From positions 4,001,778-4,065,777 of the forward strand of contig CP070812.1 of NCBI GenBank assembly GCA_020344015.1: 64,000 bases of DNA, written 5' to 3'. This document shows, piece after piece, positions 1-8,581 of this stretch. Positions within the stretch are counted from its first letter, which is position 1. Every line of letters starts with the position of its first letter. The notes under the pieces are model-generated. The model did no database searches and was not told where the DNA came from. It saw nothing but the letters and a program-made list of their open reading frames with translations. Both the position numbers and the translations under genes were made by a program. The DNA is from Gemmatimonadota bacterium (lineage in GTDB: Bacteria; Gemmatimonadota; Gemmatimonadetes; Palauibacterales; KS3-K002).

Positions 1-345
1 CTTGGGCAGGTTTGCCGCCTGTACCGCGGAGCGCGCCGGGAACGGCTCGGAGAAATAGCCGGCGTAGATCTCGTTGACCGTGGCGAAGTCGCCCATATCG
101 GCCAGGTAGAGGGTCGTCTTCACCACGTTCTTCGTGCTCGTGCCCGCCGCCTCGAGCACCGCCGACAGGTTCTCCAGAGCGCGCTCAGCCTGCTCTGCCA
201 CGCCGCCCTCGACGAACTCGCCGGTGCCGGGATCGAGCCCGATCTGGCCTGCCGTGAAGAGGAAGCCGGCGCTTACGATCGCCTGTGAGTAGGGCCCGAT
301 GGCTGCCGGGGCCCCGTCGGTGTGAATGCGCTTGCGTTCCGTCAT
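1..345 (-). CDS. RidA/YjgF-family protein, 3' end cut by window edge
   Basis: Reads from an ATG at 345-343 and stays open to the window edge, giving about 115 residues of a family usually near 125-130, so only the C-terminus is missing. The N-terminal part with AAIGPYSQAI, followed by FTAGQIGLDPGTGE and later NLSAVLEAAG, is the characteristic Rid signature. Family members hydrolyse reactive enamine/imine intermediates made by PLP enzymes. The start overlaps the stop of the upstream formate-tetrahydrofolate ligase gene (TAATG, sharing one base), so the two genes are probably translated together. The Arg that supports deaminase activity in RidA lies beyond the edge, so RidA proper cannot be told from other Rid subfamilies. 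Confidence 0.88.
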   Translation of the reverse strand, partial: MTERKRIHTDGAPAAIGPYSQAIVSAGFLFTAGQIGLDPGTGEFVEGGVAEQAERALENLSAVLEAAGTSTKNVVKTTLYLADMGDFATVNEIYAGYFSEPFPARSAVQAANLPK

Positions 346-2018
346 TAGAACAGTCCCTCGATCTGGCCTTTCTCGTTGACCCGCATGTTGACTGCGGCCG
401 GCTTCTTCCCGAGCCCCGGCATCGTCATGATGTCGCCGGTCAGGACGACGACGAAGCCGGCGCCGGCGGAGACCCTGGCCTCACGCACCGTGATGTCGAA
501 GCCCTCGGGCCTCGCACGCTTGGCGGGATCGTCGCTCAGCGAGTACTGGGTCTTGGCCATGCAGATGGGCAGGTCGCCAAAGCCCAGCTTCTCGAGCTGA
601 GTTAACTGCTTCTCGGCCTGAGGCGTGTAGTTGACGTCGCCCGCTCCGTAGACCTTGGTGGCGACGGTCTGGACCTTTTCTTTTATCGACAGCTCGAGGG
701 GGTAGAGCGGTTTGTAACTCGCCTCGCCCTTCTCGACGGTCTCGAGCACGGCGTCGGCCAGTTCGAGACCGCCTTCGCCGCCCTTCGCCCAGATCTCTGT
801 CTTGACGCAGGGTACGCCGAGGCCGGCGCAGCGATCCATGATCGCCTTGTGCTCGTCGTCCGAGTCGCCGTCGAAGACGTTGAGGGAAACGACGGGCGGC
901 ACGCCGTGCTGCTTGACGTTGTGGATGTGAGCATCGAGGTTGGCCAACCCGCGGTCGACGGCGGCGGGGTCGGCCTTGGTGAGATCTTCCTTGGCCGCAC
1001 CGCCATGATGACGCAGGGCGCGGGTCGTCGCGACGATCACGGCCGCCTTGGGATCGAAGCCGCCGGCGCGACATTTGATGTTGAAGAACTTCTCGGCGCC
1101 CAGATCCGATCCGAAGCCCGCTTCGGTGACCACCAGGTCGGCCAGCGCCAGTCCGGTCCGCGTGGCGATGATCGAGTTGCAGCCGTGCGCGATGTTGCCG
1201 AACGGCCCGCCGTGTACGAAGGCCGGGCCACCCTCCAGCGTCTGTACCAGGTTCGGGGACAGGGCGTCCTTCAGCAAGACGGTCATGGCACCCGGCGCGT
1301 CGAGCTGCGCGGCCCGAACCGGCTCGCCGGCGGCGGTGTAGCCGACGACGATCCTGCCCAGCCGCTCGGTGAGGTCATCGATGTCCTGCGCCAGGCAGAA
1401 GATCGCCATGATCTCGCTGGCGGCGGTGATCACGAAACCGTCTTGCCTGGGCACTCCGTGGACGGCACCGCCCAGGCCTATCACCATGTTGCGAAGCGCC
1501 CGGTCGTTCATGTCCACCGAGCGCGGCCAGGTGATACGGCGCACATCAATGCCGGCTGCATTGCCGTGGTGGACGTGAGCGTCGAGCATGGCCGAGAGTA
1601 GCATGTGAGCGCTGGTAATGGCGTGGAAATCACCGGTGAAGTGGAGGTTGATGTCCTCCATCGGCACGACCTGCGCGTAGCCGCCGCAGGCGGCGCCGCC
1701 ATTGATCCCGAACACCGGTCCCAGCGAGGGCTCGCGTAGCGCCAGCACGTGGTGCACCTTCTTCCTGGTCAACGCCTGGGCGAGCCCAACGGAGACGGTG
1801 CTCTTCCCCTCCCCGGCGGGTGTGGGGGTGATCGCCGTCACCAAAACCAGTTTCGCCTTGGGAGGCCGCTGTGAGAGCTCGAGCGAGACCTTGGCCTTGT
1901 ACTGGCCGTACTGCTCGTAGTCGTGCGCTCCGAGGCCCAGTCCGCCGGCAATCTCAGTGATGGGCCTCAGCTTGGCCGCTTGCGCGATCTCGATGTCTTG
2001 CGGTATAGAACGTGGCAT
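345..2018 (-). CDS. fhs: Formate-tetrahydrofolate ligase
   Basis: A protein of 557 residues, the normal size for the family. It catalyses ATP-dependent formation of 10-formyl-tetrahydrofolate from formate and THF in the cytoplasm, feeding purine and fMet synthesis. The phosphate-binding segment PTPAGEGKST lies at about residues 65-74. The stretches GFGSDLGAEKFFNIKCR and GLGKKPAA near the end are also typical. It is transcribed away from mlaE across a 301-base divergent region. No strong Shine-Dalgarno precedes the ATG; only a GGGAAAAA stretch is seen. folD and other one-carbon genes are not adjacent. The assignment is secure from overall similarity. Confidence 0.96.
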   Translation of the reverse strand: MPRSIPQDIEIAQAAKLRPITEIAGGLGLGAHDYEQYGQYKAKVSLELSQRPPKAKLVLVTAITPTPAGEGKSTVSVGLAQALTRKKVHHVLALREPSLGPVFGINGGAACGGYAQVVPMEDINLHFTGDFHAITSAHMLLSAMLDAHVHHGNAAGIDVRRITWPRSVDMNDRALRNMVIGLGGAVHGVPRQDGFVITAASEIMAIFCLAQDIDDLTERLGRIVVGYTAAGEPVRAAQLDAPGAMTVLLKDALSPNLVQTLEGGPAFVHGGPFGNIAHGCNSIIATRTGLALADLVVTEAGFGSDLGAEKFFNIKCRAGGFDPKAAVIVATTRALRHHGGAAKEDLTKADPAAVDRGLANLDAHIHNVKQHGVPPVVSLNVFDGDSDDEHKAIMDRCAGLGVPCVKTEIWAKGGEGGLELADAVLETVEKGEASYKPLYPLELSIKEKVQTVATKVYGAGDVNYTPQAEKQLTQLEKLGFGDLPICMAKTQYSLSDDPAKRARPEGFDITVREARVSAGAGFVVVLTGDIMTMPGLGKKPAAVNMRVNEKGQIEGLF

Positions 2019-2319
2019 TTTTTCCCGTGGGGTTCGTACTGCCTCTGCAGTCTAAATGGGGCACCGCCGGCCCCCGCGGCGTATCATTATGCGTGGCCCT
2101 GGGCCCTGGCTCGGTCTCCGTGGCACAGCTTGCGCCCACAGCCGTTCAAACTCCATGCCATCGGCGGCTGTGGGGCCGGCTGAACTGAGCGGTTGGGGCT
2201 GATTCGGCGGCCGGGAGTTGGGGCTTTCCTTACGTCAGCTGGGGCGCGAAGATAAGACATGGCGAACATGGCTGTCAAAGGCAGGGCGAGGCGCGGCATC
2301 CGCGAGGGAGGACGCTGAT
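2019..2319. promoter_or_regulatory. Divergent intergenic region between fhs and mlaE, with a 10-bp hairpin
   Basis: This 301-base non-coding stretch must hold the promoters of fhs (leftward) and the mla operon (rightward). I see no convincing -35/-10 pair on either strand. The clearest structure is a perfect 10-bp inverted repeat, CCCACAGCCG at 2135-2144 and its complement at 2165-2174, around a 20-base loop. No T-tract follows on either side, so it is not an ordinary terminator and could be an operator or transcript structure. A good ribosome-binding site (GAGGGAGGA, 2304-2312) sits just before the TTG start of mlaE. Confidence 0.45.
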
Positions 2320-3132
2320 TTGGCCGGAGTCTGGAACCTGGTAGAGGGCTACCTCAAGCGAGCGGTGCTGGGCATTCAGGAGTACAGCGTCCTGACGGCG
2401 AAAGCGCTGCGCGCCATCTTCGCACGGCCCTTCTACTGGCGGGACACGCTGCAGCAGATGGACACGATCGGCGTCGGCTCGCTGGGAATCGTACTGCTCA
2501 CCGGGCTGTTCACCGGGATGGTGCTCGCCCTGCAGAGCTCGATCGAGATGCGCCGTTTCGGGGCCACCATATACATCGGGCGGCTGGTGGGAGCGAGCGC
2601 CGTGCGCGAGCTGGGGCCGGTGCTCACGGCTCTGATGGTCGCCGGCCGGGTGGGCGCCGGGATGGCCGCCCAGCTGGGCTCGATGAAGGTCACCGAGCAG
2701 ATCGACGCGCTCAACGTGATCGGCACAGACCCGATCAAGAAGCTGGTGACCCCGAGGCTGTTGGCCGCGCTGATCATGCTGCCGGTGCTCACGATCATTA
2801 CGGACGCGGTGGCGATCTTCGGCGGCATGCTGATCGCCGTAGTCAAGCTGGACCTCACTGCCGACCTGTACATGCGATCGGTATACCAGACGCTTGCCGC
2901 CTCGGGTTTCGTGTTCGGCTGGGTTCCGAAGGACGTGCTACAGGGCCTGATCAAGCCGATCTTCTTCGGCGCAATCATCGCCATGACGGGATGCTATTTT
3001 GGGCTCCAGACGCGGGGTGGCACAGAAGGCGTCGGCGTAAGCACGACACGGGCCGTCGTCACCGCCTCGATCTTGATCCTGGCTGTCGACTATTTCCTTA
3101 CCCAGCTATTGATCTCTATTCTATTCGAGTGA
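2320..3132 (+). CDS. mlaE: MlaE-family ABC transporter permease (lipid transport)
   Basis: The start is TTG at 2320, chosen because GAGGGAGGA ends 7 bases upstream. This gives 270 residues, close to the usual 260. A TTG at 2218 would add 34 polar residues that the family lacks. The protein has several hydrophobic segments and the permease core with ALQSSIEMRRFGA, VGASAVRELGPVLTALMVAGRVGA and SMKVTEQIDAL. MlaE forms the inner-membrane channel of a phospholipid transporter linking inner and outer membranes, which implies a didermic cell. The stop overlaps the start of mlaF (TGATG), and mlaD follows, so this is a three-gene operon. No mlaB or mlaC homologue is adjacent. Confidence 0.93.
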   Translation: MAGVWNLVEGYLKRAVLGIQEYSVLTAKALRAIFARPFYWRDTLQQMDTIGVGSLGIVLLTGLFTGMVLALQSSIEMRRFGATIYIGRLVGASAVRELGPVLTALMVAGRVGAGMAAQLGSMKVTEQIDALNVIGTDPIKKLVTPRLLAALIMLPVLTIITDAVAIFGGMLIAVVKLDLTADLYMRSVYQTLAASGFVFGWVPKDVLQGLIKPIFFGAIIAMTGCYFGLQTRGGTEGVGVSTTRAVVTASILILAVDYFLTQLLISILFE

Positions 3133-3935
3133 TGGACGAGCGCCCTTTCACGACGCACGCAGAGGACGTACAGCCCCGGCTTGGCCGCCCGACCGCCGTC
3201 GATACGCCCGTCGTCATCGAGGCGCGCAACCTGGATCTGGCGTTCGCAGACAACCATGTACTCCGCGACATCTCGTTCAGGGTCCGGGAGGGTGAATCAC
3301 TGGCGATCGTCGGCCCATCGGGTGTCGGCAAGTCGACGATCCTCAAGATCATCCTGCGGCTGCTGGTGCCGAACGCGGGTCAGATCCTGATCGACGGCGA
3401 AGACATTAACCAGCTGTCATTCGAGGAGGTGTTGGAGGTCCGTCAGAAGATGGGCATGGTCTTCCAGGCGTCGGCTCTATTCGACTCGCTGAGCGTCTTC
3501 GAGAATGTCGCCTTCCCACTGCGAGAGCACATGCGGCTCCCCGAGAGCGAAGTCGTCCAGCGAGCCGGCAACGCCCTCAACCTGGTTGACATGACGCTGG
3601 AAGAGTTTGGCGACCGACTGCCGGCCGAACTGTCCGGAGGGCAGAAGAAGCGCGTGGGCATCGCCCGGGGCATAGTGCATGAGCCGAAGATCCTGCTGTA
3701 CGATGAGCCTACAACTGGCCTAGACCCCCTCACCGGTCGCACGATCGTGAGGTTGATCAAGCGCCTGCAGGCGGAGCTCGAGGTCACCTCTGTGGTCGTC
3801 AGCCATGACGTGCGCGCCGTGCTGGAAACGGCGACTCATATCGCAATGCTCCGTGATTCGCGTATCATCTTCTATGGGCCGCCGGAGGAGTTCGTGGAAG
3901 CGGATGACCCGTACATACGGGAGTTCATAGACTGA
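3132..3935 (+). CDS. mlaF: MlaF-family ABC transporter ATP-binding protein
   Basis: A 267-residue ATPase from ATG 3132, which shares one base with the mlaE stop; an in-frame GTG lies directly before it. Motifs appear in the expected order: Walker A GPSGVGKST (about 61-69), Q-loop FQASALF (about 111-117), signature LSGGQKKR (about 167-174), Walker B ILLYDEP (about 187-193) and the switch His in VVVSHD. It would power lipid movement through MlaE with MlaD as substrate-binding partner. An N-terminal extension of about 28 residues precedes the first strand. Assignment rests on motifs plus operon context. Confidence 0.94.
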   Translation: MDERPFTTHAEDVQPRLGRPTAVDTPVVIEARNLDLAFADNHVLRDISFRVREGESLAIVGPSGVGKSTILKIILRLLVPNAGQILIDGEDINQLSFEEVLEVRQKMGMVFQASALFDSLSVFENVAFPLREHMRLPESEVVQRAGNALNLVDMTLEEFGDRLPAELSGGQKKRVGIARGIVHEPKILLYDEPTTGLDPLTGRTIVRLIKRLQAELEVTSVVVSHDVRAVLETATHIAMLRDSRIIFYGPPEEFVEADDPYIREFID

Positions 3936-3957
3936 GCGTCAGGAGGTGGCGGGCAGC

Positions 3958-4938
3958 ATGAACGGTGGATCGAGGATCAGCTGGAGCCAGATACGCGTCG
4001 GCCTTGCAGTGTTCGTCGCACTGAGCGTGCTCGCCGTCGCCGTCTTCTTCATTGGCGAAACGGGAGCGATCTTCGGCGAGCGCTACCAGCTCACCACCCT
4101 GATGCCCAGCGCCAGCGGGCTCATCGAGGGGGCCAGCGTGCGCCTGGCGGGGCAGGACGTCGGGAAAGTCGAGGAGATTAGCTTCGTTCCGGTAGCTGAG
4201 CGCCGCCATCCCGATCATGTCCTGCAAATCACCCTGGCTATCAACCGCACGGTCGCGGAACAGATCCGCCAGGATTCGGAGGCCCGCGTTCGCACTCAGG
4301 GGCTGCTGGGTGACAAGATCATTGACGTAACGCCGGGCACGCCCGAGGTACCCGCTCTCGTGGAGGGTGATACGTTGCCCAGCTCGGTTGCCGTCGACTA
4401 CGAGCAGATGCTCGCCTCGGCATCCGCGCTGGTAGACGACCTGGCCGTGATGCTCAGGAACTTTCGCTCTATCGCCGACACGATACTCGCCGGCCGCGGC
4501 ACGGCGGGCCGCCTGCTGATGGACACCACGCTGTACGTCGAACTGCTCAACACATCACGGTCGCTGAACAGCTTCCTCGGCGCCGTGGGCCGCGGTGAGG
4601 GCGCGCTGGCACAGCTCGCCCAGGACGAAGCGCTCTACGAAGATCTGCGCTCGGTGATCGCCGGACTCGATACGCTGACGGCGGCACTGGTCAGCGGGGA
4701 CGGCACGCTCTCGCGCCTGCTGACCGACGAGAGCCTCTACGTCGAACTCAGCTCGACATCGGCGCGCGCCGACTCCCTGCTCGCCGCCCTGGCATCGGGC
4801 GAGGGCACGATGGGCCAGTTGCTGACGGACCAGGAACTGTACGAGAGCCTGCTGAAGCTGTTGGTGGATATGCAGGCGGTGGTTCAGGAACTGCGTGAGG
4901 ACCCGAGGAAGTACGTGCCGCCGATAAAGATCTTCTGA
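3958..4938 (+). CDS. mlaD: MlaD/MCE-family substrate-binding protein with four C-terminal repeats
   Basis: Start chosen at ATG 3958, 11 bases after AGGAGG (3941-3946); a GTG at 3946 overlaps that site and is less likely. The protein has 326 residues. One N-terminal membrane helix (about 16-32) anchors it in the inner membrane. The MCE domain follows (about 40-130, with SGLIEGASVRLAGQDVGKV). Residues about 179-313 are four copies of a roughly 34-residue unit with the core G-x-G-T/A-x-x-x-L-x-x-D-x-x-L-Y-x-x-L, predicted helical. The tail is RKYVPPIKIF. MCE proteins form hexameric rings that carry lipids across the periplasm, so the repeats may lengthen the stalk; that role is inference. Confidence 0.92.
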   Translation: MNGGSRISWSQIRVGLAVFVALSVLAVAVFFIGETGAIFGERYQLTTLMPSASGLIEGASVRLAGQDVGKVEEISFVPVAERRHPDHVLQITLAINRTVAEQIRQDSEARVRTQGLLGDKIIDVTPGTPEVPALVEGDTLPSSVAVDYEQMLASASALVDDLAVMLRNFRSIADTILAGRGTAGRLLMDTTLYVELLNTSRSLNSFLGAVGRGEGALAQLAQDEALYEDLRSVIAGLDTLTAALVSGDGTLSRLLTDESLYVELSSTSARADSLLAALASGEGTMGQLLTDQELYESLLKLLVDMQAVVQELREDPRKYVPPIKIF

Positions 4939-4941
4939 AAA

Positions 4942-5018
4942 ACGAACTTCGAACATCGGACTCCGAACTTCGACTGGATACTTGGACTTCGAAGTTTGAA
5001 GTTCGACGTTCGAAGCTC
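4942..5018. repeat. Imperfect inverted repeat built on GAACTTCGAA
   Basis: It fills the gap between convergent mlaD and thiI. The left arm (4942-4977) and right arm (4981-5018) are each made of degenerate copies of a CGAACTTCGA word. They are complementary over roughly 36 bases with several mismatches and almost no loop. The stretch is visibly richer in A/T than its neighbours. It could fold as a long hairpin and act as a bidirectional terminator, but there is no clean T-tract. Confidence 0.7.
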
Positions 5019-5026
5019 AATCCGGC

Positions 5027-6496
5027 CTACCCCACCCTCGCCTCAGCATAAGCGCGCAGGGCCCGCACCCCACCCTTGAACGAAGACGCCTCATACCCGG
5101 CCCGCTGCAGCTTCTCTGCAAGCTGCGCCGTTTTGAGGCCTAGGTCGCAGTAGAGGACGTAGGTCAGTTCCTTTTCGAGAGACTGCACGCCGCGGAACAG
5201 ATCCCAGAATTCGCAGTGCCTGGCGCCGGGATAGTGCCAGGCGTCGAACTGGGCCGCAGAGCGGGTATCGACCACGACCGCCTCGGCTGCGATCTCGGAT
5301 GTGTAGAGGTAGGGCAGCACGAGCTCGCTGGGATCGAGCTCGCGCAGCGCGAGCACCCTGCGCCCCTCGACCGCAGAATCGAGAATCGAAAGGTCGAGCC
5401 GCGCCTCTTCTGCTGCGACGTCCTCCGGTACCGCTTCGGTCACCGGCCGCATTTTGGTGAGCGCGCAATACTCGCGAACCTTCTCGGACAGCGGATACGT
5501 GCCGATCTTGCGGGATCGATCGATGATCTCGCCCTTGTCGAAGCCTAATAGTGGACGCACGACTGGGGTCGTGGCGGCGGGATCGATGGCAGCCAGGTTG
5601 GCCAGGGTCTGCGATGACACCTGACCCACTGCTTCGCCGGTGACGATGGCGTGGGCGCCGCTTTGCCTGGCGATAAGATCGCCCGTCCTATACATGAGGC
5701 GCTTGAGGATCACCTGCCAATAGCTCTCGCGCACGCATTCTTTCAGCTGCAGCAGCGGCTCCTCGAAATCGACGACGTGGATCTGCGGACGAAGCCCGTA
5801 GCTCCATTCATCGGCCAGCAGCTTGGCCACGGCCAGCACGGCGCGCTCGTACGCGCCGCCGGCAAGGTTGCAGAAGACGTAGTCGAGGGCGACGCCCCGC
5901 CTGAGCATCATCGAGGCTGCGACGGCCGAGTCGTAGCCACCCGAGATGAGGGCGACGGCCGGACCCTCGACCCCGGCCGGCAGGCCAGCAGCGCCTGGTA
6001 TCTGGTCGCTGAAGAAGTAGGTCGTCTCGTCACGCACCTCGACTCGGACCGCAACGTCCGGGTTATCGAGGTCGACCTCGGCGTAGCGATTGAGGGCGGC
6101 GCCCAGCTCGTAGTTGATGTCGCGGGATGAGAACGAATGAGTCCCGGAGCGCCTCGTCTTCACTCCGAACGTACCGCCCCGCACGCGCTCGGCGTAGACA
6201 CGCTCCCCCACCTCGACTATCGAGTCGAGGCTGGCCTCCGTCGTGGCCTCGATCTCCGAGAAGGACGCGATGCCGTACACGCGGGCCACCACGTCGAGGG
6301 CGGTACGGCTCGACGCCCGCACGTACAGCCGGCCCCAGTCGTCTTGCACCTCATATTCGGCCCCGATAGAGGCAAGCGCATCTTCCAGCGCCTCGACCAG
6401 GGACCGCTGGAACCTCCGCCGCGTGTGCCGCGACTTAGTCGCCAGCTCGCCGGAGGGGCGGATGAGGATCAGGTGCTCGAGGCTAGTTCCGTTCAC
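5027..6496 (-). CDS. thiI: ThiI: tRNA 4-thiouridine synthetase / sulfurtransferase
   Basis: A 489-residue protein from GTG 6496. The THUMP region covers about residues 60-165, and the PP-loop ATP pyrophosphatase motif SGGYDS lies at 185-190. A C-terminal rhodanese domain spans about 385-489, with its active Cys in YVLYCDLG (Cys450). The second catalytic cysteine, in REYCALTK (Cys344), is also present, so the full persulfide relay looks intact. Known members adenylate tRNA U8 and deliver sulfur to make s4U; rhodanese-bearing forms also serve thiazole synthesis. It is transcribed convergently with mlaD. No clear Shine-Dalgarno precedes the GTG, so the exact start is less certain than the identity. 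Confidence 0.95.
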   Translation of the reverse strand: MNGTSLEHLILIRPSGELATKSRHTRRRFQRSLVEALEDALASIGAEYEVQDDWGRLYVRASSRTALDVVARVYGIASFSEIEATTEASLDSIVEVGERVYAERVRGGTFGVKTRRSGTHSFSSRDINYELGAALNRYAEVDLDNPDVAVRVEVRDETTYFFSDQIPGAAGLPAGVEGPAVALISGGYDSAVAASMMLRRGVALDYVFCNLAGGAYERAVLAVAKLLADEWSYGLRPQIHVVDFEEPLLQLKECVRESYWQVILKRLMYRTGDLIARQSGAHAIVTGEAVGQVSSQTLANLAAIDPAATTPVVRPLLGFDKGEIIDRSRKIGTYPLSEKVREYCALTKMRPVTEAVPEDVAAEEARLDLSILDSAVEGRRVLALRELDPSELVLPYLYTSEIAAEAVVVDTRSAAQFDAWHYPGARHCEFWDLFRGVQSLEKELTYVLYCDLGLKTAQLAEKLQRAGYEASSFKGGVRALRAYAEARVG

Positions 6497-6560
6497 AGTT
6501 GAGAAATATCGTGCCCGTGGCAGAAAGTGAACAGTAGCCGGTGGCCGTTTCTAGCGGCAA

Positions 6561-6603
6561 CGAACAAAGAAGCGCCCGGAGCTTGCAACGCTTCGGGCGC
6601 TTC
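6561..6603 (-). terminator. Rho-independent terminator of tmRNA
   Basis: A perfect 10-bp stem (6569-6578 with 6594-6603) surrounds a 15-base loop. Read on the minus strand it is followed by TTTGTT. It starts about 10 bases beyond the tmRNA 3' end and separates that gene from thiI. Confidence 0.8.
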
Positions 6604-6610
6604 CGCCACC

Positions 6611-6965
<355 letters not shown>

Positions 6966-6972
6966 ACGAGTA

Positions 6973-6978
6973 TCTATA
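6973..6978 (-). promoter_or_regulatory. ssrA: Probable -10 element of ssrA
   Basis: The minus strand reads TATAGA here, with 7 bases between it and the tmRNA 5' end at 6965. That is the normal distance for a sigma-70-type -10 box. I do not see a matching -35 hexamer. Confidence 0.5.
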
Positions 6979-7023
6979 CAACAAATTTAAGCCCGCGGTT
7001 TCTCAGGGGAAGTCCTCCCCATT

Positions 7024-7113
7024 CTCCTGCTCGTGCTCGTGATCGTACTCGTACTCCTACTCTAGTCGCACTTCGCGTTCCCAAACGATTGCGAGTACGA
7101 GCACGAGTAGGAG
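7024..7113. repeat. Inverted repeat built on a CTCGTGCTCGTACTCG word
   Basis: The left arm at 7024-7045 and right arm at 7092-7113 are complementary at 19 of 22 positions. The left side continues with further degenerate copies of the same word to about 7062. It lies between the stop of the GGDEF gene and the tmRNA promoter. There is no T-tract. It resembles the repeats at 4942 and 47481 in design (short degenerate word, two facing arms) but not in sequence. Confidence 0.7.
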
Positions 7114-7121
7114 TCTGAAGA

Positions 7122-8573
7122 CTAGACAGGGCCACGCATCTCGGCGACGGCGACCGTGTTGCGGCCGGCGCGCTTTGCCTTGTAGAGGGCGGCGTCCGCG
7201 GAAGCGACGGCGGCAGCGGCGTTGCGGATGAGCTCGGGATAGGCGGTGAGACCGGCGGAGATCGTCACGGTCAGTGGCCGACCCTCCCAATCGATCTGGA
7301 GCAGCTCGACATTGCGGCGGAGCCGCTCGACGGCACGCGCTGCGTCCTCGAGGGCGGTGGCGGGGAGGACGACCAGGTACTCTTCACCGCCCCAGCGGCC
7401 GGCGTGGTCGCCGGGCCGGATCGTTTCTCGCATTACGCGAGCGACAGCCTGCAGCACTGTATCGCCGGCCTCGTGGCCGTAGCGGTCGTTGATGCGCTTG
7501 AAGTGGTCGACATCGGCCACTGCCACGGCGAAGGGACTGCCGGTCCGTTCGGCGACGGCGATGGTGGAGGCGAGCACGCGCTCCGTGCTGCGGCGATTTG
7601 GCAGGCCGGTGAGCGTGTCGGTGAGCGAGAGCTGCTTCACCTCTCCGAACTCGACGGCGTTGCGAAAGGCGGGCCCGACGAAGAGAGCCAAGACCTTGAG
7701 CCGCTCGAGGTCCCGCTCGATGTAGCCGCGTGGCGCCTCGTACTCTACCGCCAGAGCTCCGATCGCGTCGCCATCGACGATCATCGGCACGATGATCGCC
7801 GAGCCGGCCATCGAGGCGACACCATCGACGTAGAGTGGGAACCTCTGCCCACCGGTCAGGTCGTCGCGCGGCAACACGGTGGCGTTGCTGACCGCTAGGC
7901 CGAGGAAGGACGACTCGCCATCCAGGCGGGCGCCGGACAGCTTACGTGGTACGTCGCCCTCGGTGGCAACTATCTCCCCTTGCTTCGCCGTCGGGTCCCA
8001 CGACGCGACCACCGCGCCCCGCGCACCTGCAACGCTCCGCGCGCGCCGCGCCACCCCGGCGGCCAGCTCGCCGAGGTCGAGTTCCCGGTCGAGATCGTGG
8101 ATCGCGCCGTAAAGCTCCTCGTACTTCTGGACGTCGCCCAGCGCCGCTTCCGTCGCTCGGACATCGCCCAGCAGACGGCCCGTAAGCTCGGCCGCCAGCT
8201 CGAGGGCGCGCGGCGCATCGAGGCGCGGCACACCGCCGAACTCCATCGCGACGCAACCCACTCGCTCGCCGCGGCGCTCGGACACCGGCGCGGCCACGAC
8301 CCAACCGTCTGGCGCTTCGCGGAAGATGTCCCGGCGCGAGGCCCTCAGTGACACACCCTCGACAACCACCCAGCCCAACGCGTGGCCGTGCAGCAGCACC
8401 TCGAGCGGTGTGCCCTCCGACTCCGGCGTGCAGAGCGCGGCTTGCAGCCGGTCGGCTGCCTCCGACAGGACCCACAGGCACGCCCGCTCGCCGCCGAGTG
8501 CCAGACGCAGCGACTCCAGCCAGGCCCGGAGCTCCACAGCTACCCTTTCCAGACCCGGGGTGGTCTCGCTCAT
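7122..8573 (-). CDS. GAF-GGDEF diguanylate cyclase
   Basis: Start taken at ATG 8573 (MSETTPGLERV), 8 bases after the larB stop; an upstream in-frame extension is Arg/His-rich and overlaps larB. The protein has 483 residues. A weak GAF-like region covers about 10-140, a clearer GAF domain about 160-305, and a GGDEF domain about 315-480. The active-site loop is GGEEY (395-399), a functional-looking variant. The inhibitory I-site RPGD (386-389) sits five residues upstream, so product feedback by c-di-GMP is expected. No membrane segment is seen, so it is probably a cytoplasmic sensor; its ligand is unknown. Pairing with larB may be only positional. Confidence 0.93.
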   Translation of the reverse strand: MSETTPGLERVAVELRAWLESLRLALGGERACLWVLSEAADRLQAALCTPESEGTPLEVLLHGHALGWVVVEGVSLRASRRDIFREAPDGWVVAAPVSERRGERVGCVAMEFGGVPRLDAPRALELAAELTGRLLGDVRATEAALGDVQKYEELYGAIHDLDRELDLGELAAGVARRARSVAGARGAVVASWDPTAKQGEIVATEGDVPRKLSGARLDGESSFLGLAVSNATVLPRDDLTGGQRFPLYVDGVASMAGSAIIVPMIVDGDAIGALAVEYEAPRGYIERDLERLKVLALFVGPAFRNAVEFGEVKQLSLTDTLTGLPNRRSTERVLASTIAVAERTGSPFAVAVADVDHFKRINDRYGHEAGDTVLQAVARVMRETIRPGDHAGRWGGEEYLVVLPATALEDAARAVERLRRNVELLQIDWEGRPLTVTISAGLTAYPELIRNAAAAVASADAALYKAKRAGRNTVAVAEMRGPV

Positions 8574-8581
8574 CGAGCTGC

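Noticed and set aside
7019..7120. Short tandem CTCGT words as a replication origin or DnaA-box cluster.
   Set aside because: No TTATCCACA-like boxes and no origin-linked genes nearby; pairing arms explain the pattern better.
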